From Siderastrea radians (taxonomy: Eukaryota; Cnidaria; Anthozoa; Scleractinia; Rhizangiidae): 64,000 bases of DNA. The position numbers and the translations under genes were made by a program. How positions within the stretch are numbered: position 1 is the first letter of the stretch; every line of letters starts with the position of its first letter. The notes beneath the pieces were generated by a model, which was not told the DNA's origin, made no database searches, and saw nothing but the letters and a program-made list of their open reading frames with translations. The stretch lies in contig OZ024892.1 in assembly GCA_964017195.1 (NCBI GenBank), positions 18,264,704-18,328,703 of the forward strand, given 5' to 3'. Positions 10,901-23,440 of the stretch are shown one piece after another.

Positions 10901-13900
10901 CAACCAGTTCAAGTGGGGAAACCAGTTCAAATGGCCCAACCATATCAAATGGCCCAACCAGATCAAATGACCCAACTGGTTCAAATGGCCCAACCATATC
11001 AAATGAGCAAACCGGTTTAAATGGCCCAACCATATCAAATGACCCAACCGGATCAAATTACCCAACCAGTTGAAATTGCCCAACTGGTTCAAATGGCCCA
11101 ACCATATCAAATGAGCAAACCGGTTTAAATGGCCCACACCATATCAAATGACCCAACTGGATCAAATGATCTAACCAGATCAAATGGGGCAACCGGTTCA
11201 AATGGCCCAACCATATCAAATGACCCAATTAGTTCAAATAGCCCAACCATATCAAATGACTCAACTGGTTCAAATGCCCCAACCATATCAAATGACCGAA
11301 CTGGTTCAAATGCCCCAACTGTGTCAAATGAGCAAACCGGTTTAAATGACAAAACCGGTTTAAATGACCCCACCAGTTCAGATTTCTCAACCTCTTTAAA
11401 TCGCCTTACCATATCAAATGACCAAACCATTTCAAATGGACCAACCATATCAAATTACCCAACAGGTTGAAATAACCCAACCAATTCAAATGACCCAATC
11501 ATATCAAATAATCCAATTGGTTTAAATGGCAAACCCATATCAAATCAAATGACCCAACATGTTTAAATGACCCAATCAGTTTAAAGGGCCCAGCCATATC
11601 AAATAACTCAACCGTTTCAAATTCCGAAACCATATCGAATGAGCCAACCAGCTCAAATAAGCCAACCATATCAAATGAGCCCACCAAGTCAAATGACCCA
11701 ACCATATCAAATAATCCAATTGGTTTAAATGGCAAACTCATATCAAATCAAATGAGCCAACCGGTTCAAATGACCCAACAATTTCAAATGACCCAGCTGG
11801 TGAAAATGGCCCAACCATGTCAAATGACCCAACCGGTCCAAATTGCCCAGGCATATGAAATGAGCAAACCGAATCAAATGACGCGGTGATATCAAATGAG
11901 CCACCCAATTGAAATGACCCAACCATATCAAATGAGTAAACCAAATCAAATGAATCATGTCATCTGGTTCAAATGGCTAAAAAGGATGCATTGACCCCAC
12001 TGGTTCATGATCATGGTCCATGGGTTGACTCATGCAACCGGCTCAATTGACTTAATGACATCAAATACCCGACCGGATCAAATGGCTTAACCATATCAAA
12101 TGACCCAACCATATCAAATGACCGAACTGGTTCAAATGGCCAAACCATATCAAATGACCCAACCAGATCAAATGACCCAACTGGTTCAAATGGCCCAGCT
12201 ATATCAAATGAGCAAACCGGTTTAAATGGCCCAACCATATCAAATGACCCAACCGGTTCAAATTTCCCAACCAGTTCAAATAGCCCAGCCGGTTCAAATG
12301 GTCCAATCATATCAAGTGACCCCACTGGCTCAAATGGCCCACACCATATCGAATGACCCAACTGGATCAAATATATCCAACCAGATCAAATGGGGCAACC
12401 GGTTCAAATGGTCCAACCATATCAAATGACCCAACTGGTTCAAATGGCCCAACCATATCAAATGACCCAACTGGTTCAAATGCCCCAACCATGTCAAATG
12501 AGCAAACCGGTTTAAATGACAAAACCGGTTTAAATAACCCCACCAGTTCAGATTTCTCAACCTGTTTAAATGCCGTACCATATCAAATGACCAAACCATT
12601 TCAAATGGCCCAACCATATCAAATTACCCAACAGGTTGAAATAACCCAACCAGTTCAAATGGCCCAACCATGCCAAATAAGGCAACCGGCTCAAATAAGC
12701 TCACCAGATCAAATGAACCAATCATGTCAAATGACCCAACCATATCAAATGAGCCAATCGGTTCAAATGGCCCAACCATATAAAATGACCCAACCAGTTC
12801 AAATGAGCCAAGAGGTTAAAATGACCCAACCATTTCAAATGACTCAACCAGTTCAAATAACCCAACCATATCAAATGAGCCAACCGGTTCAAATGTCCCA
12901 ACCATAAAAAATGACCCAACCAGTTCAAATGAGCCAAGAGGTTAAAATGACCCAAACATATCAAATGAGCCAACGGGTTCAAATGGCCCAACCATATCAA
13001 ATGGCTCAACCAGTTCAAGTGGCGAAACCAGTTCAAATGGCCCAACCATATCAAATGACCCAACCAGATCAAATGACCCAACTGGTTCAAATGGCCCAAC
13101 CATATCAAATGAGCAAACCGGTTTAAATGGCCCAACCATATCAAATGACCCAACCGGATCAAATTACCCAACCAGTTCAAATTGCCCAACCGGTTCAAAT
13201 GGCCCAACCATATCAAATGAGCAAACCGGTTTAAATGGCCCACACCATATCAAATGACCCAACTGGATCAAATGATCTAACCAGATCAAATGGGGCAACC
13301 GGTTCAAATGGCCCAACGATATCAAATGACCCAATTAGTTCAAATAGTCCAACCATATCAAATGACTCAACTGGTTCAAATGGCCCAACCATATCAAATG
13401 ACCGAACTGGTTCAAATGCCCCAACCGTGTCAAATGAGCAAACCGGTTTAAATGACAAAAACCGGTTTAAATGACCCCACCAGTTCAGATTTCTCAACCT
13501 GTTTAAATGGCCTTACCATATCAAATGACCAAACCATTTCAAATGGCCCAACCATATCAAATTACCCAACAGGTTGAAATAACCCAACCAATTCAAATGG
13601 CCCAACCATACCAAATAAGGCAACCGGCTCAAATAAGCCAATCATATCAAATAAGCTCACCAGATCAAATGAACCAACCACTTCAAATGACCCAGCCATA
13701 TTAAATGAGCCAATCGGTTCAAATGGCCCAACCATATAAAATGACCCAACCAGTTGAAATGAGCCAAGAGGTTAAAATGAAGCAAACATATCAAATGACT
13801 GAACCAGTTCAAATAACCCAACCATATCAAATGAGCCAACCTGCTCAAAAAAGCCAATCATATCAAATAAACTAACCAGATCAAATGACCCAACCATATC

Positions 13901-16900
13901 AAATCGCACAACCATATCAAATGACGCAACAGGTTCAAATGACCCAGCCAGTTTAAAGGGTGCAACCATATCAAATAACCAAAGCGGTTCAAATGACCAA
14001 ACCAGTTCAAACGGCCCAACCATATCAAATGACCCAACATGTTCAAATGACCCAACCATATCACATGACCCAACAGGTTTAAATGATCCAATCAGTTTAA
14101 AGAGCCCAGCCATATCAAATGACTCAACCGGTTCAAATGGCCCAAACATATCGAATGAGCCAACCAGCTCAAATAAGCCAACCATATCAAATGAGCCCAC
14201 CAGATCAAATGACCCAACCATATCAAATAATCCAATTGGTTTAAATGGCAAACCCATATCAAATCAAATGACCCAACATGTTTAAATGACCCAATCAGTT
14301 TAAAGGGCCCAGCCATATCAAATAACTCAACCGTTTCAAATTCCGAAACCATATCGAATGAGCCAACCAGCTCAAATAAGCCAACCATATCAAATGAGCC
14401 CACCAAATCAAATGACCCAACCATATCAAATAATCCAATTGGTTTAAATGGCAAACCCATATCAAATCAAATGAGCCAACCGGTTCAAATGACCCAACAA
14501 TTTCAAATGACCCAGCTGGTGAAAATGGCCCAACCATGTCAAATGACCCAACCATCAATTCAGATCAAATAAACCAACCAGATAAAATGACCCATCCCTA
14601 TCTAATAATCCAACAGGTTCAATAACCCAACCATATCAAATGAGGCAACCCTCGCAAATAAGCCAGTCATATCAAATAAACCAACCAGATCAAATGATCC
14701 AACCAGATCAAGTGGGCCAACCGGTTAAAATGACCCAACCAGATCAAATGACTCAACCAGTTCAAATAACCCAACGATATCAAATGACCCAACAGGTTCA
14801 AATGTCCTAACCAGTTCAAATTGCCCAACCATATCAAATGAGCCAACCGCCTCAAATAAGCCAATCATATCAAATAATCCAACGAGAACAAATGACCCAA
14901 CCATATCAAATCACACAACCATATGAAATGACGCAACAGGTTCATATGACCCAACCAGTTAAAATGGCTCAACCATATCAAATAACCCAAGCGGTTCAAA
15001 TGACCCAACAGGTTCAAATGACGCAACCATATCACATGACCCATCACGTTTAAATGACCCAATCAGTTCAAGGGGCCCAACCATATCCAATGACTCAACC
15101 GGTTCAAAAGGCCCAACCATATCGAATGAGCCAACCAGCTCAAATAAGCCAACCATATCAAATGAGCCAACCAGATCAAATGACCCAACCATATCAAATA
15201 ATCCAATTGGTTTAAATGGCAAAACCATATCAAATCAAATGAGCCAGCTGGTTCAAATGGCCCAATCATACCAAATGAGCCGAGCGGCTCAAATGGCCCA
15301 ACAATATCAAATGACTCAGCTGGTTAAAATGGCCCAACCCTATCAAATGACCCAACCGGTTCAAAATGCCCCAGGGATATTAAATGAGCCAACCGAATGA
15401 AATGACGCAGCCATATCAAATGAGCCACCCAATGGAAATGACCCAACCATATCAAATGAGCCAACCAAATCAAATGAATCATCTTGGTCATCTGGTTCAA
15501 ATGGCTCAGAAGGATGCATTGACCCAACTGGGTCATAATCATGGTCCATGGGTTTACCCATGCAACCGGCTCAATTGACTTAATCACATCAAATACCGAA
15601 CGGCATCAAATGGCCCAACCGGATGAAATGAGCCAAGCATGTTAAATGAGCCAACCGGCTCAAATGACCTAACTGGCCCAAGTGGCCCAACTATATCAAA
15701 TGAGCCAAGCGGATCACATTAGCCAACTGGATCGAATGAGGCAACTGGCTCAAATGGGGTAACCATATCAAATGACCCAACCACATCAAATGACCCAACT
15801 GGTTCAAATGGCCAAACCATATCAAATGACACAACCTGGTCAAATGACCCGACTTGTCAAATGGCCCTACCAGTTCAAATGGCCCAGCCATATCAAATGG
15901 CCTAAACGGCTCAAATGGACCAATCATATCAAGTGAGCAAACCGGTTTTAATGGCCCAACCATATCAAATGACCCAACCGGTTCTAATTACCCAACCAGT
16001 TCAAATGGCCCAGCCATATCAAATGGCCTAAACGGTTCAAATGGGCCAATCATATCAAGTGAGCCAACTGGTTCAAATGGCCCAACCATATCAAATGACC
16101 CAACTGGTTCAAATGATCCAGTCAGATCAAATGGGGCAACTGGTTCAAATGTCAAAAAAATATCAAATGACCCAACCAGTTCAAATAGCCCAACCATATC
16201 AAATGACTCAACTTGTTCAAATGGCCCAACCATATCAAATGACCCAACCAGTTCAAATGGCCCAATCATATCAAATGAGCAAACCGGTTTAATTTACCCA
16301 ACCATATCAAATGAGCAAACCGGTTTAAATGACCCAACCAGTTTAAATTTCTCAACCTGTGTAAATGGCCTAACCATATCAAATGACCAAACCATTTCAA
16401 ATGACCCAACCATATCAAATTACCCAACCAGTTTAAATGGCCCAACCATAGTAAATGACGCAAAGGGTTCAAATGGCCCAACCATACCAAATAAGGCAAC
16501 CGGCTCAAATAAGCCAATCATATCAAATAAGCTAACCAGATCAAATGTCCCAACCATTTCAAATGACCCAACCAGTTCAAATTAGTCAAGAGGTTAAAAT
16601 GATCCAAACATAGCAAATAAGCCAACTGGTTCAAATGGCCCAACCATATCAAATAACTCAACCAGTTCAAATGGTCCAACCAGTTCAAATGGCCCAACCA
16701 TATCAAATGAGCCAAGCGGCTCAAATAAGCCAATTCAGATCAATAAACCAACCAGATCAAATGACCCATCCATATCAACTGACCCAACAGGTTCAAATGA
16801 ACCAACCAGTTGAAATGACCCAATCATATCAAATCAGCAAACCAGTTCAAATGGCCTAACCATAAAAAATGACCCAACCGTTTCAAATAACCCAACAAGT

Positions 16901-17770
16901 TCAAATGAGCCAAGAGGTTAAATTGACCCAAACATATCAAATGAGCCAACTGGTTCAAATGGCCCAACCATATCAAATGACCCAACAGGTTCAAATGTCC
17001 CAACCAGTTCAAATTGCCCAACCATATCAAATGAGCCAACCAACTCAAATGAGCCAGTCATATCAAATAAATCAACCAGCTCAAATGACCCAACCAGATC
17101 AAATCACACAACCATATCAAATGACGCAACCAGTTCAAATGGCTCAACCATATAAAATAACCAAAGCGGTTCAAATGACCCAACCAGTTCAAATGGCAAA
17201 ACCATGTCAAATGACCCGACAGGTTCAAATGACCCAACCCTATCACATGACCCAACAGGCTTAAATGACCCAATCAGTTCAAGGGGCCCCACCATATCAA
17301 ATAACTCAACCGGTTCAAATGGCCCAACCATATCGCACGAGGCAACCAGCTCAAATAAGCCAACCATATTAAATGAGCCAACCAGATCAAATGACCCAAC
17401 CATATCAAATGAGCCAATTGGTTCCAATGGCCCAACCATATCAAATGAACCAAACGGATCACATTGGCCAACTGGATCGAATGAGCCAACTGGCTCAAAT
17501 GGCCTAACCATATCAAATGACCCAGACGGTTCAAATGGCCCAACCATATCAAATGAGCCAACCAACTCAAATAAGCCAATGATATCAAATAAACCAACAA
17601 GATCAAATGACCAAGGCATATCAAATGAGCCAACCGGTTTTAATGGCCCAACCATATCAAATCAATTGAGCCAACCGGTTCAAATGGCTCAACCATATCA
17701 AATGAGCCAACCGGTTCAAATGGCGCAATCATATTCACTGAGCCAACCGAATCATATGTCCCAGCCATAT
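7955..17770 (+). repeat. SatA, longest continuous block
   Basis: About 545 units of 18 bp, all in the same orientation. Open frames reach 243 codons (15854-16585) but shift frame or stop with single-base changes. The block contains three copies of the 'landmark' segment (about 10160, 11950 and 15471). Much of it is found again, with small changes, in 41279-50055. It ends CCAGCCATAT, directly joined to SatB. Confidence 0.95.
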
Positions 17771-19102
17771 CTTGTACAAACCCGTGCACTTTGCTAAAAT
17801 TTTCTTAAAAGAAGTGTGCTTTGTGCGAAAATGACAAAACCTGCTAATCTCGAGATGAAAACGCTGTTTTGTACACACTTGAGCACTTTGCTGAAAATTG
17901 CAAAGAAGTGGTGCGCCCGTGCGAAAATGACAAAACGTTCTCATCTCGGGCTGTTTTGTAAAAAGTCGTGCACTTTGCTGAAAACCGCTTAAAGTTGATT
18001 TACCCAGTGCGAACATGACAAAACGTTCTGATCTCGGGCTGAAAACTCTTATTTCCAGAAACTAGTGCACGTAGGTTAAAACGCTAAAAGTGGTGCATTC
18101 AGTGCGAAAATGACAAAACGTGCTGACGTCGGGTTTTGTAAAAACTCCTGCACTTTGCTGAAACCCGCTAAGGAGTGGTCTACCCAGTGCGAAAATGACA
18201 CAAAGTGGTGCGCTCAGTGCGAAAATGACAAAACGTGCTGATCTGGGGCTGAAAAGGCTGTTTTTACAAACTCGAGCACTTTGCTGATAATCGCAAAAAA
18301 GTGGTGCGCCCAGTGCGAAAATGGCAAAACGTGCTGATCTTGGGCTGGAAACTTCTATTAGCAGAAGCTAGTGCAGTTAGCTGAAAACGCTAAAAAGTGG
18401 TGCGCAAAGTGCGAAAAGGACAAAACGTGTTGATCTCGTACTGAAACCGCTGTTTTGGACAAACTCGTGAACTTTGTTGAAAATCGTTAAAAACTAGTGC
18501 GCAGAGTGCGAAAATGACAACAAGTGCGGAAGTCGGACAGAAAACGCTGTTTGGTAAAAACTTGTTTACTTTGCTGAAAACCGTTAAAAAGTGGTGTGCC
18601 CAGTGCGAAAATGACAAGACGTGCTGACCTCGGGCTGAGAACGCTGTTTTGGACAAACTTGTGAACTTTAATGAAAATTGCTGAAACGTGGTGCTCCTAG
18701 CATGAAATGAGAAAACGTGCTGATCGTAGGCTGAAGACGCTGTTTTGTACAAACTCGTGCACTTTGCTGAAAATCGCTAAAAAGTAATGCGTTCCGTGCG
18801 AAAAGGACAAAACGTGCTCATCTCCGGCTGAAAACGCTCTTTCGGACAAACTCGTGCACTTTGCTGAAAATCGCTAAGAAGTGGTGCGCCCAGTGCAAAA
18901 ATAACGAAACGCGCTGATCGCAGGCTGAAAATTCTGTTTTGCACAAATTCGTGCATTTTGCTGAAAATCGCCAAAAAGGTGTGCGCCCAGTGCAAAAATG
19001 ACGAAACGTGCTGATCTCGGGCGAAAACTTCTGTTCTGTACAAACTCGTGCACTTTCCTGAAAACCGTTAATAAGTGGTGTGCCCCGTGCGAAAATGACA
19101 AA
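17771..19102 (-). repeat. SatB (~97-bp satellite), minus-oriented part, block 1
   Basis: Recurrent blocks are GTGCGAAAATGACAAAACGT, GCTGATCTCGGGCTGAAAAC, GCTGTTTTGTACAAACTCGT and GCACTTTGCTGAAAATCGCT. The ~97-bp spacing is measured on the plus-oriented part (for example, successive CACGTTTTGT at 21071, 21168 and 21265). Since 97 is not a multiple of three, frames stay short (about 120 codons at most). No relation to SatA is visible. Confidence 0.9.
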
Positions 19103-19904
19103 AGTTTGTACAAAACAGCGTTTTCAGCCGGAGGTCAGCACGTTTTGACCTTTTCGCACTGGGCGCACTACTTTTGAACGTCTTCAGCTAAATGCACTAG
19201 TTTCTGCACATAAGTGTTTTCCGCCTGAGATCAGCAGGTCTTGTGTTGGCACTGGGCGCACCACTTTTTGTCATTTTCGGACTTGGTACAACACTTTTTA
19301 GCAATAACATCCCGAGATCAGCTGGTTTTGTCATTTTCGCGCCGGGCGCACCACTTTCTTGCCATTTTCAGCAAAGTACTCGAGTTTGTCCAAAACAGCA
19401 CGTTTTGGCAACAAAGTGCACTATCTTCTGCAAATCAGAGTTTTCAGCCCAAGAGCAGAACGTTTTGTCATTTTTGCACTGGGAACACCACCTTTTTGAC
19501 AGTTTTCAGCTAAGAGCAAGATTTTGTACAAAAAAGCGTTTTCAGCCCGAAATTAGCACGTTTTGTCATTTTTGCACTGAGCGCACCACTTTTTAGAGAT
19601 TTTTAGCAAAGTGCCCGAGTTTGTACAAAACGGCTTTTTCAGCCCGAGATTAGCACGTTTTGTCATTTTTGCACGACCGCACCACTTGTTAGCAAGTTCA
19701 ACAAAGTGCACTAGCCTCTGCAAGTCAGAGTTTTCAGCCCAAGAGCAGAACGTTTTGACATGTTTGCACTGGGCACACTACCTTTTTATCAGTTTTCGGC
19801 AAACTGTACGATTTTGTCAAAAACAGCGTTTTCAGCCCGAGGTTAGCACGTTTTGTCATTTTTGCACTGACCGCACCACTTTATGCCATTTTTAGCAAAC
19901 TGCA

Positions 19905-21226
19905 CGAGTTTGTACAAAACAGCGTTTTCAGCCCGAGATTAGCACGTTTTGTCATTTTTTGCACTGACAGCACCACTTGTTAGCAATTTCGACAAAGTTT
20001 ACTAGCTCCTGCAAATCAGAGTTTTCAGCCCAAGAGCAGAACGTTTTGTCATTTTTGCACTAGGTACACTACTTTTTAACAGTTTTCAGCTAAGGGCAAG
20101 ATTTTGTACAAAACAGCGTTTTCAGCCCGAAATTAGCACGTTTTGTCATTTTCGCACAGGGCACACTACTCTTTAGCGATTTTAAGGAAAGTGTACGAGT
20201 TTGTACAGAATAGTGATTTCCGCGCAAGATCAGCACTTTTTGCCATTTTCGCACGGGGCACACCACTTATTAGCGGTTTTCAGCAAAGTGCTTGGGTTGG
20301 GCAAAAAAACGTTTTCAGCACGAAATCAGCACGTTTTGGCAACAAAGTGCACTATCCTCTGCAAATCAGAGTTTTCAGCCCAAGAGCAGAACGTTTTGTC
20401 ATTTTTGCACTGGGAACGCCACCTTTTTAACAGTTTTCAGCTAAGGGCAAGATTTTGTACAAAACAGCGTTTTCAGCCCGAAATTAGCACGTTTTGTCAT
20501 TTTTGCACTGAGCGCACAACTTTTTAGCCACTTTTAGCAAACTGCACGAGTTTGTAAAAAACAACGTTTTCAGCACGAGATTAGCACGTTTTGTCATTTT
20601 TTGCACTGACGGCATCACTGGTTAGCAATTTCAACAACGTTTACTAGCTTCTGCAAATCAGAGTTTTCAGCCCAAGAGCAGAACGTTTTGTCATTTTTGC
20701 ACTGGGAACACCACCTTTTTAACGGTTTTCAGCTAAGGGCAGGATTTTGTACAAAACAGCGTTTTCTGCCGGAGGTCAGCACGGTTTGTCATTTTCGCAC
20801 TGGGTGCAACACGTTTTAGCGATTTTTAAGAAATTGCACGAGTTTGTACAGAAAAGAAGTTTTCAGCCGGATCAGCACGTTTTCTCCTTTTCGCACAGGG
20901 CACACCACTTTTTAGCGATTTTCAACAAAGTTCACGAGTTTGTCAAAAACAGCGTTTTCAGCCCGAGATCAGAACATTTTGTCATTTTTGCACTGGGCAC
21001 ACTACCTTTTTATCAGATTTCGGCAAACTGCACGATTTTGTAATAAACAGCGTTTTCAGCCCGAGATTGGCACGTTTTGTCATTTTTGCACTGACCGCAC
21101 CACTTTTTAGCCATTTTTAGCAAACTGCACGATTTTGTACAAAACAGCGTTTTCAGCCCGAGATTAGCACGTTTTGTCATTTTTGCACTGACCGCACCAC
21201 TTTTTAGCCATTTTTAGCAAACTGCA
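19905..21226 (+). repeat. 1322-bp higher-order SatB unit, copy 1
   Basis: Repeated directly at 21227-22548 with an exact offset of 1322 bp over all landmarks checked (20143/21465, 20201/21523, 20747/22069). Predicted peptides from the two copies are the same, so the duplication is very young. Borders are ambiguous by up to a SatB unit. Confidence 0.85.
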
Positions 21227-22548
21227 CGAGTTTGTACAAAACAGCGTTTTCAGCCCGAGATTAGCACGTTTTGTCATTTTTTGCACTGACAGCACCACTT
21301 GTTAGCAATTTCGACAAAGTTTACTAGCTCCTGCAAATCAGAGTTTTCAGCCCAAGAGCAGAACGTTTTGTCATTTTTGCACTAGGTACACTACTTTTTA
21401 ACAGTTTTCAGCTAAGGGCAAGATTTTGTACAAAACAGCGTTTTCAGCCCGAAATTAGCACGTTTTGTCATTTTCGCACAGGGCACACTACTCTTTAGCG
21501 ATTTTAAGGAAAGTGTACGAGTTTGTACAGAATAGTGATTTCCGCGCAAGATCAGCACTTTTTGCCATTTTCGCACGGGGCACACCACTTATTAGCGGTT
21601 TTCAGCAAAGTGCTTGGGTTGGGCAAAAAAACGTTTTCAGCACGAAATCAGCACGTTTTGGCAACAAAGTGCACTATCCTCTGCAAATCAGAGTTTTCAG
21701 CCCAAGAGCAGAACGTTTTGTCATTTTTGCACTGGGAACGCCACCTTTTTAACAGTTTTCAGCTAAGGGCAAGATTTTGTACAAAACAGCGTTTTCAGCC
21801 CGAAATTAGCACGTTTTGTCATTTTTGCACTGAGCGCACAACTTTTTAGCCACTTTTAGCAAACTGCACGAGTTTGTAAAAAACAACGTTTTCAGCACGA
21901 GATTAGCACGTTTTGTCATTTTTTGCACTGACGGCATCACTGGTTAGCAATTTCAACAACGTTTACTAGCTTCTGCAAATCAGAGTTTTCAGCCCAAGAG
22001 CAGAACGTTTTGTCATTTTTGCACTGGGAACACCACCTTTTTAACGGTTTTCAGCTAAGGGCAGGATTTTGTACAAAACAGCGTTTTCTGCCGGAGGTCA
22101 GCACGGTTTGTCATTTTCGCACTGGGTGCAACACGTTTTAGCGATTTTTAAGAAATTGCACGAGTTTGTACAGAAAAGAAGTTTTCAGCCGGATCAGCAC
22201 GTTTTCTCCTTTTCGCACAGGGCACACCACTTTTTAGCGATTTTCAACAAAGTTCACGAGTTTGTCAAAAACAGCGTTTTCAGCCCGAGATCAGAACATT
22301 TTGTCATTTTTGCACTGGGCACACTACCTTTTTATCAGATTTCGGCAAACTGCACGATTTTGTAATAAACAGCGTTTTCAGCCCGAGATTGGCACGTTTT
22401 GTCATTTTTGCACTGACCGCACCACTTTTTAGCCATTTTTAGCAAACTGCACGATTTTGTACAAAACAGCGTTTTCAGCCCGAGATTAGCACGTTTTGTC
22501 ATTTTTGCACTGACCGCACCACTTTTTAGCCATTTTTAGCAAACTGCA
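21227..22548 (+). repeat. 1322-bp higher-order SatB unit, copy 2
   Basis: Tandem copy of 19905-21226. SatB block 2 has a single counterpart at about 27320-28641 (offset 6093 from this copy). This means the doubling arose in block 1 after the 7.7-kb duplication, or was lost from block 2. Confidence 0.85.
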
Positions 22549-23440
22549 CAAGTTTGTACAAAACAGCGTTTTCAGCCCGAGATTAGCACGTTTTGTCATT
22601 TTTTGCACTGACAGCATCACTTGTTAGCAATGTCAACAAAGTTTACTAGCTTCTGCAAATCAGAGTTTTCAGCCCAAGAGCAGAACGTTTTGTCATTTTT
22701 GCACTGGGAACACCACCTTTTTAACGGTTTTCAGCTAAGGGCAACTATTTTGTACAAAACAGCGTTTTCTGCCGGAGGTCAACACGGTTTGTCATTTTCG
22801 CACTGGGTGCAACACGTTTTAGCGATTTTTAACAAATTGCACGAGTTTGTACAGAAAAGAAGTTTTCGGTCGGATCAGCACGTTTGGTCCTTTTCGCACA
22901 GGGCACACCACTTTTTAGCGATTTTCAACAAAGTTCACGAGTTTGTCAAAAACAGCGTTTTCAGCCCGAGATCAGAACATTTTGTCATTTTCGCACTGGG
23001 CACACTACCTTTTTATCAGTTTTCGGCAAACTGCACGATTTTGTAAAAAACAGCGTTTTCAGCCCGAGATTGGCACGTTTTGTCACTTTTGCACTGACCG
23101 CAACACTTCTTAGCCATTTTTAGCAAACTGCACGAGTTTGTACAAAACAGCTTTTTCAGCCCGAGATTGGCACGTTTTGTCATTTTTGCACCGACCGCAC
23201 CACTTTTTAGCCATTTTTAGCAAACTGCACGAGTTTGTACAAAACAGCGCTTTCTGCCGGAGGTCAGCACGGTTTGTCATTTTCGCACTGGGTGCAACAC
23301 GTTTTAGCGATTTTTAACAAATTGCACGAGTTTGTACAGAAAAGAAGTTTTCGCCCGGATCAGCACGTTTGGTCCTTTTCGCACAGGGCACACCACTTTT
23401 TAGCGATTTTCAACAGAGTTCACGAGTTTGTCAAAAACAG

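Larger units (their letters stand above)
15733..23440. repeat. Copy 1 of a 7.7-kb tandem segmental duplication (SatA + SatB)
   Basis: The sequence starting CGAATGAGGCAACTGG at 15733 restarts at 23441, in the middle of a SatB unit. Offset is 7708 bp at first and 7636 bp after a 72-bp difference near 16180-16260, which is exactly four 18-bp units. The SatA/SatB border occurs at 17770/17771 here and 25406/25407 in copy 2. Confidence 0.9.
19103..23440 (+). repeat. SatB, plus-oriented part, block 1
   Basis: At about 19101-19104 the array turns round: GCGAAAATGACAAAA runs directly into GTTTGTACAAAACAGCG. From there on all units read plus, with GCACGTTTTGTCATTTTTGC, ACCGCACCACTTTTTAGC, AAACTGCACGAGTTTGTACA and AACAGCGTTTTCAGCCCGAG. 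A variant unit contains CTGCAAATCAGAGTTTTCAG. It ends where the next SatA copy begins at 23441. Confidence 0.9.

Noticed and set aside
15854..16585. 243-codon plus-strand open frame (SNGPT repeats) and similar long frames in SatA on both strands
   Set aside because: They follow from an 18-bp period with stops in only one frame per strand. Opposite frames are equally open, the frames change with single-base indels, and there is no start context, splice pattern or non-repeat domain.
19905..19925. Resemblance of GAGTTTGTACAAAACAGCG to a recombination-site core used in cloning vectors
   Set aside because: The motif recurs in most units of a ~97-bp satellite with variation and without vector sequence around it, so contamination is not a reasonable explanation.
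20747..23123. Open frames of about 100-140 codons in SatB
   Set aside because: The ~97-bp period shifts the frame each unit, and the predicted peptides only replay the satellite. Nothing distinguishes them from chance.
17771..23440. Centromeric satellite with CENP-B boxes
   Set aside because: I found no convincing match to the CENP-B box in SatA or SatB. A centromeric role is possible but nothing in the sequence shows it.
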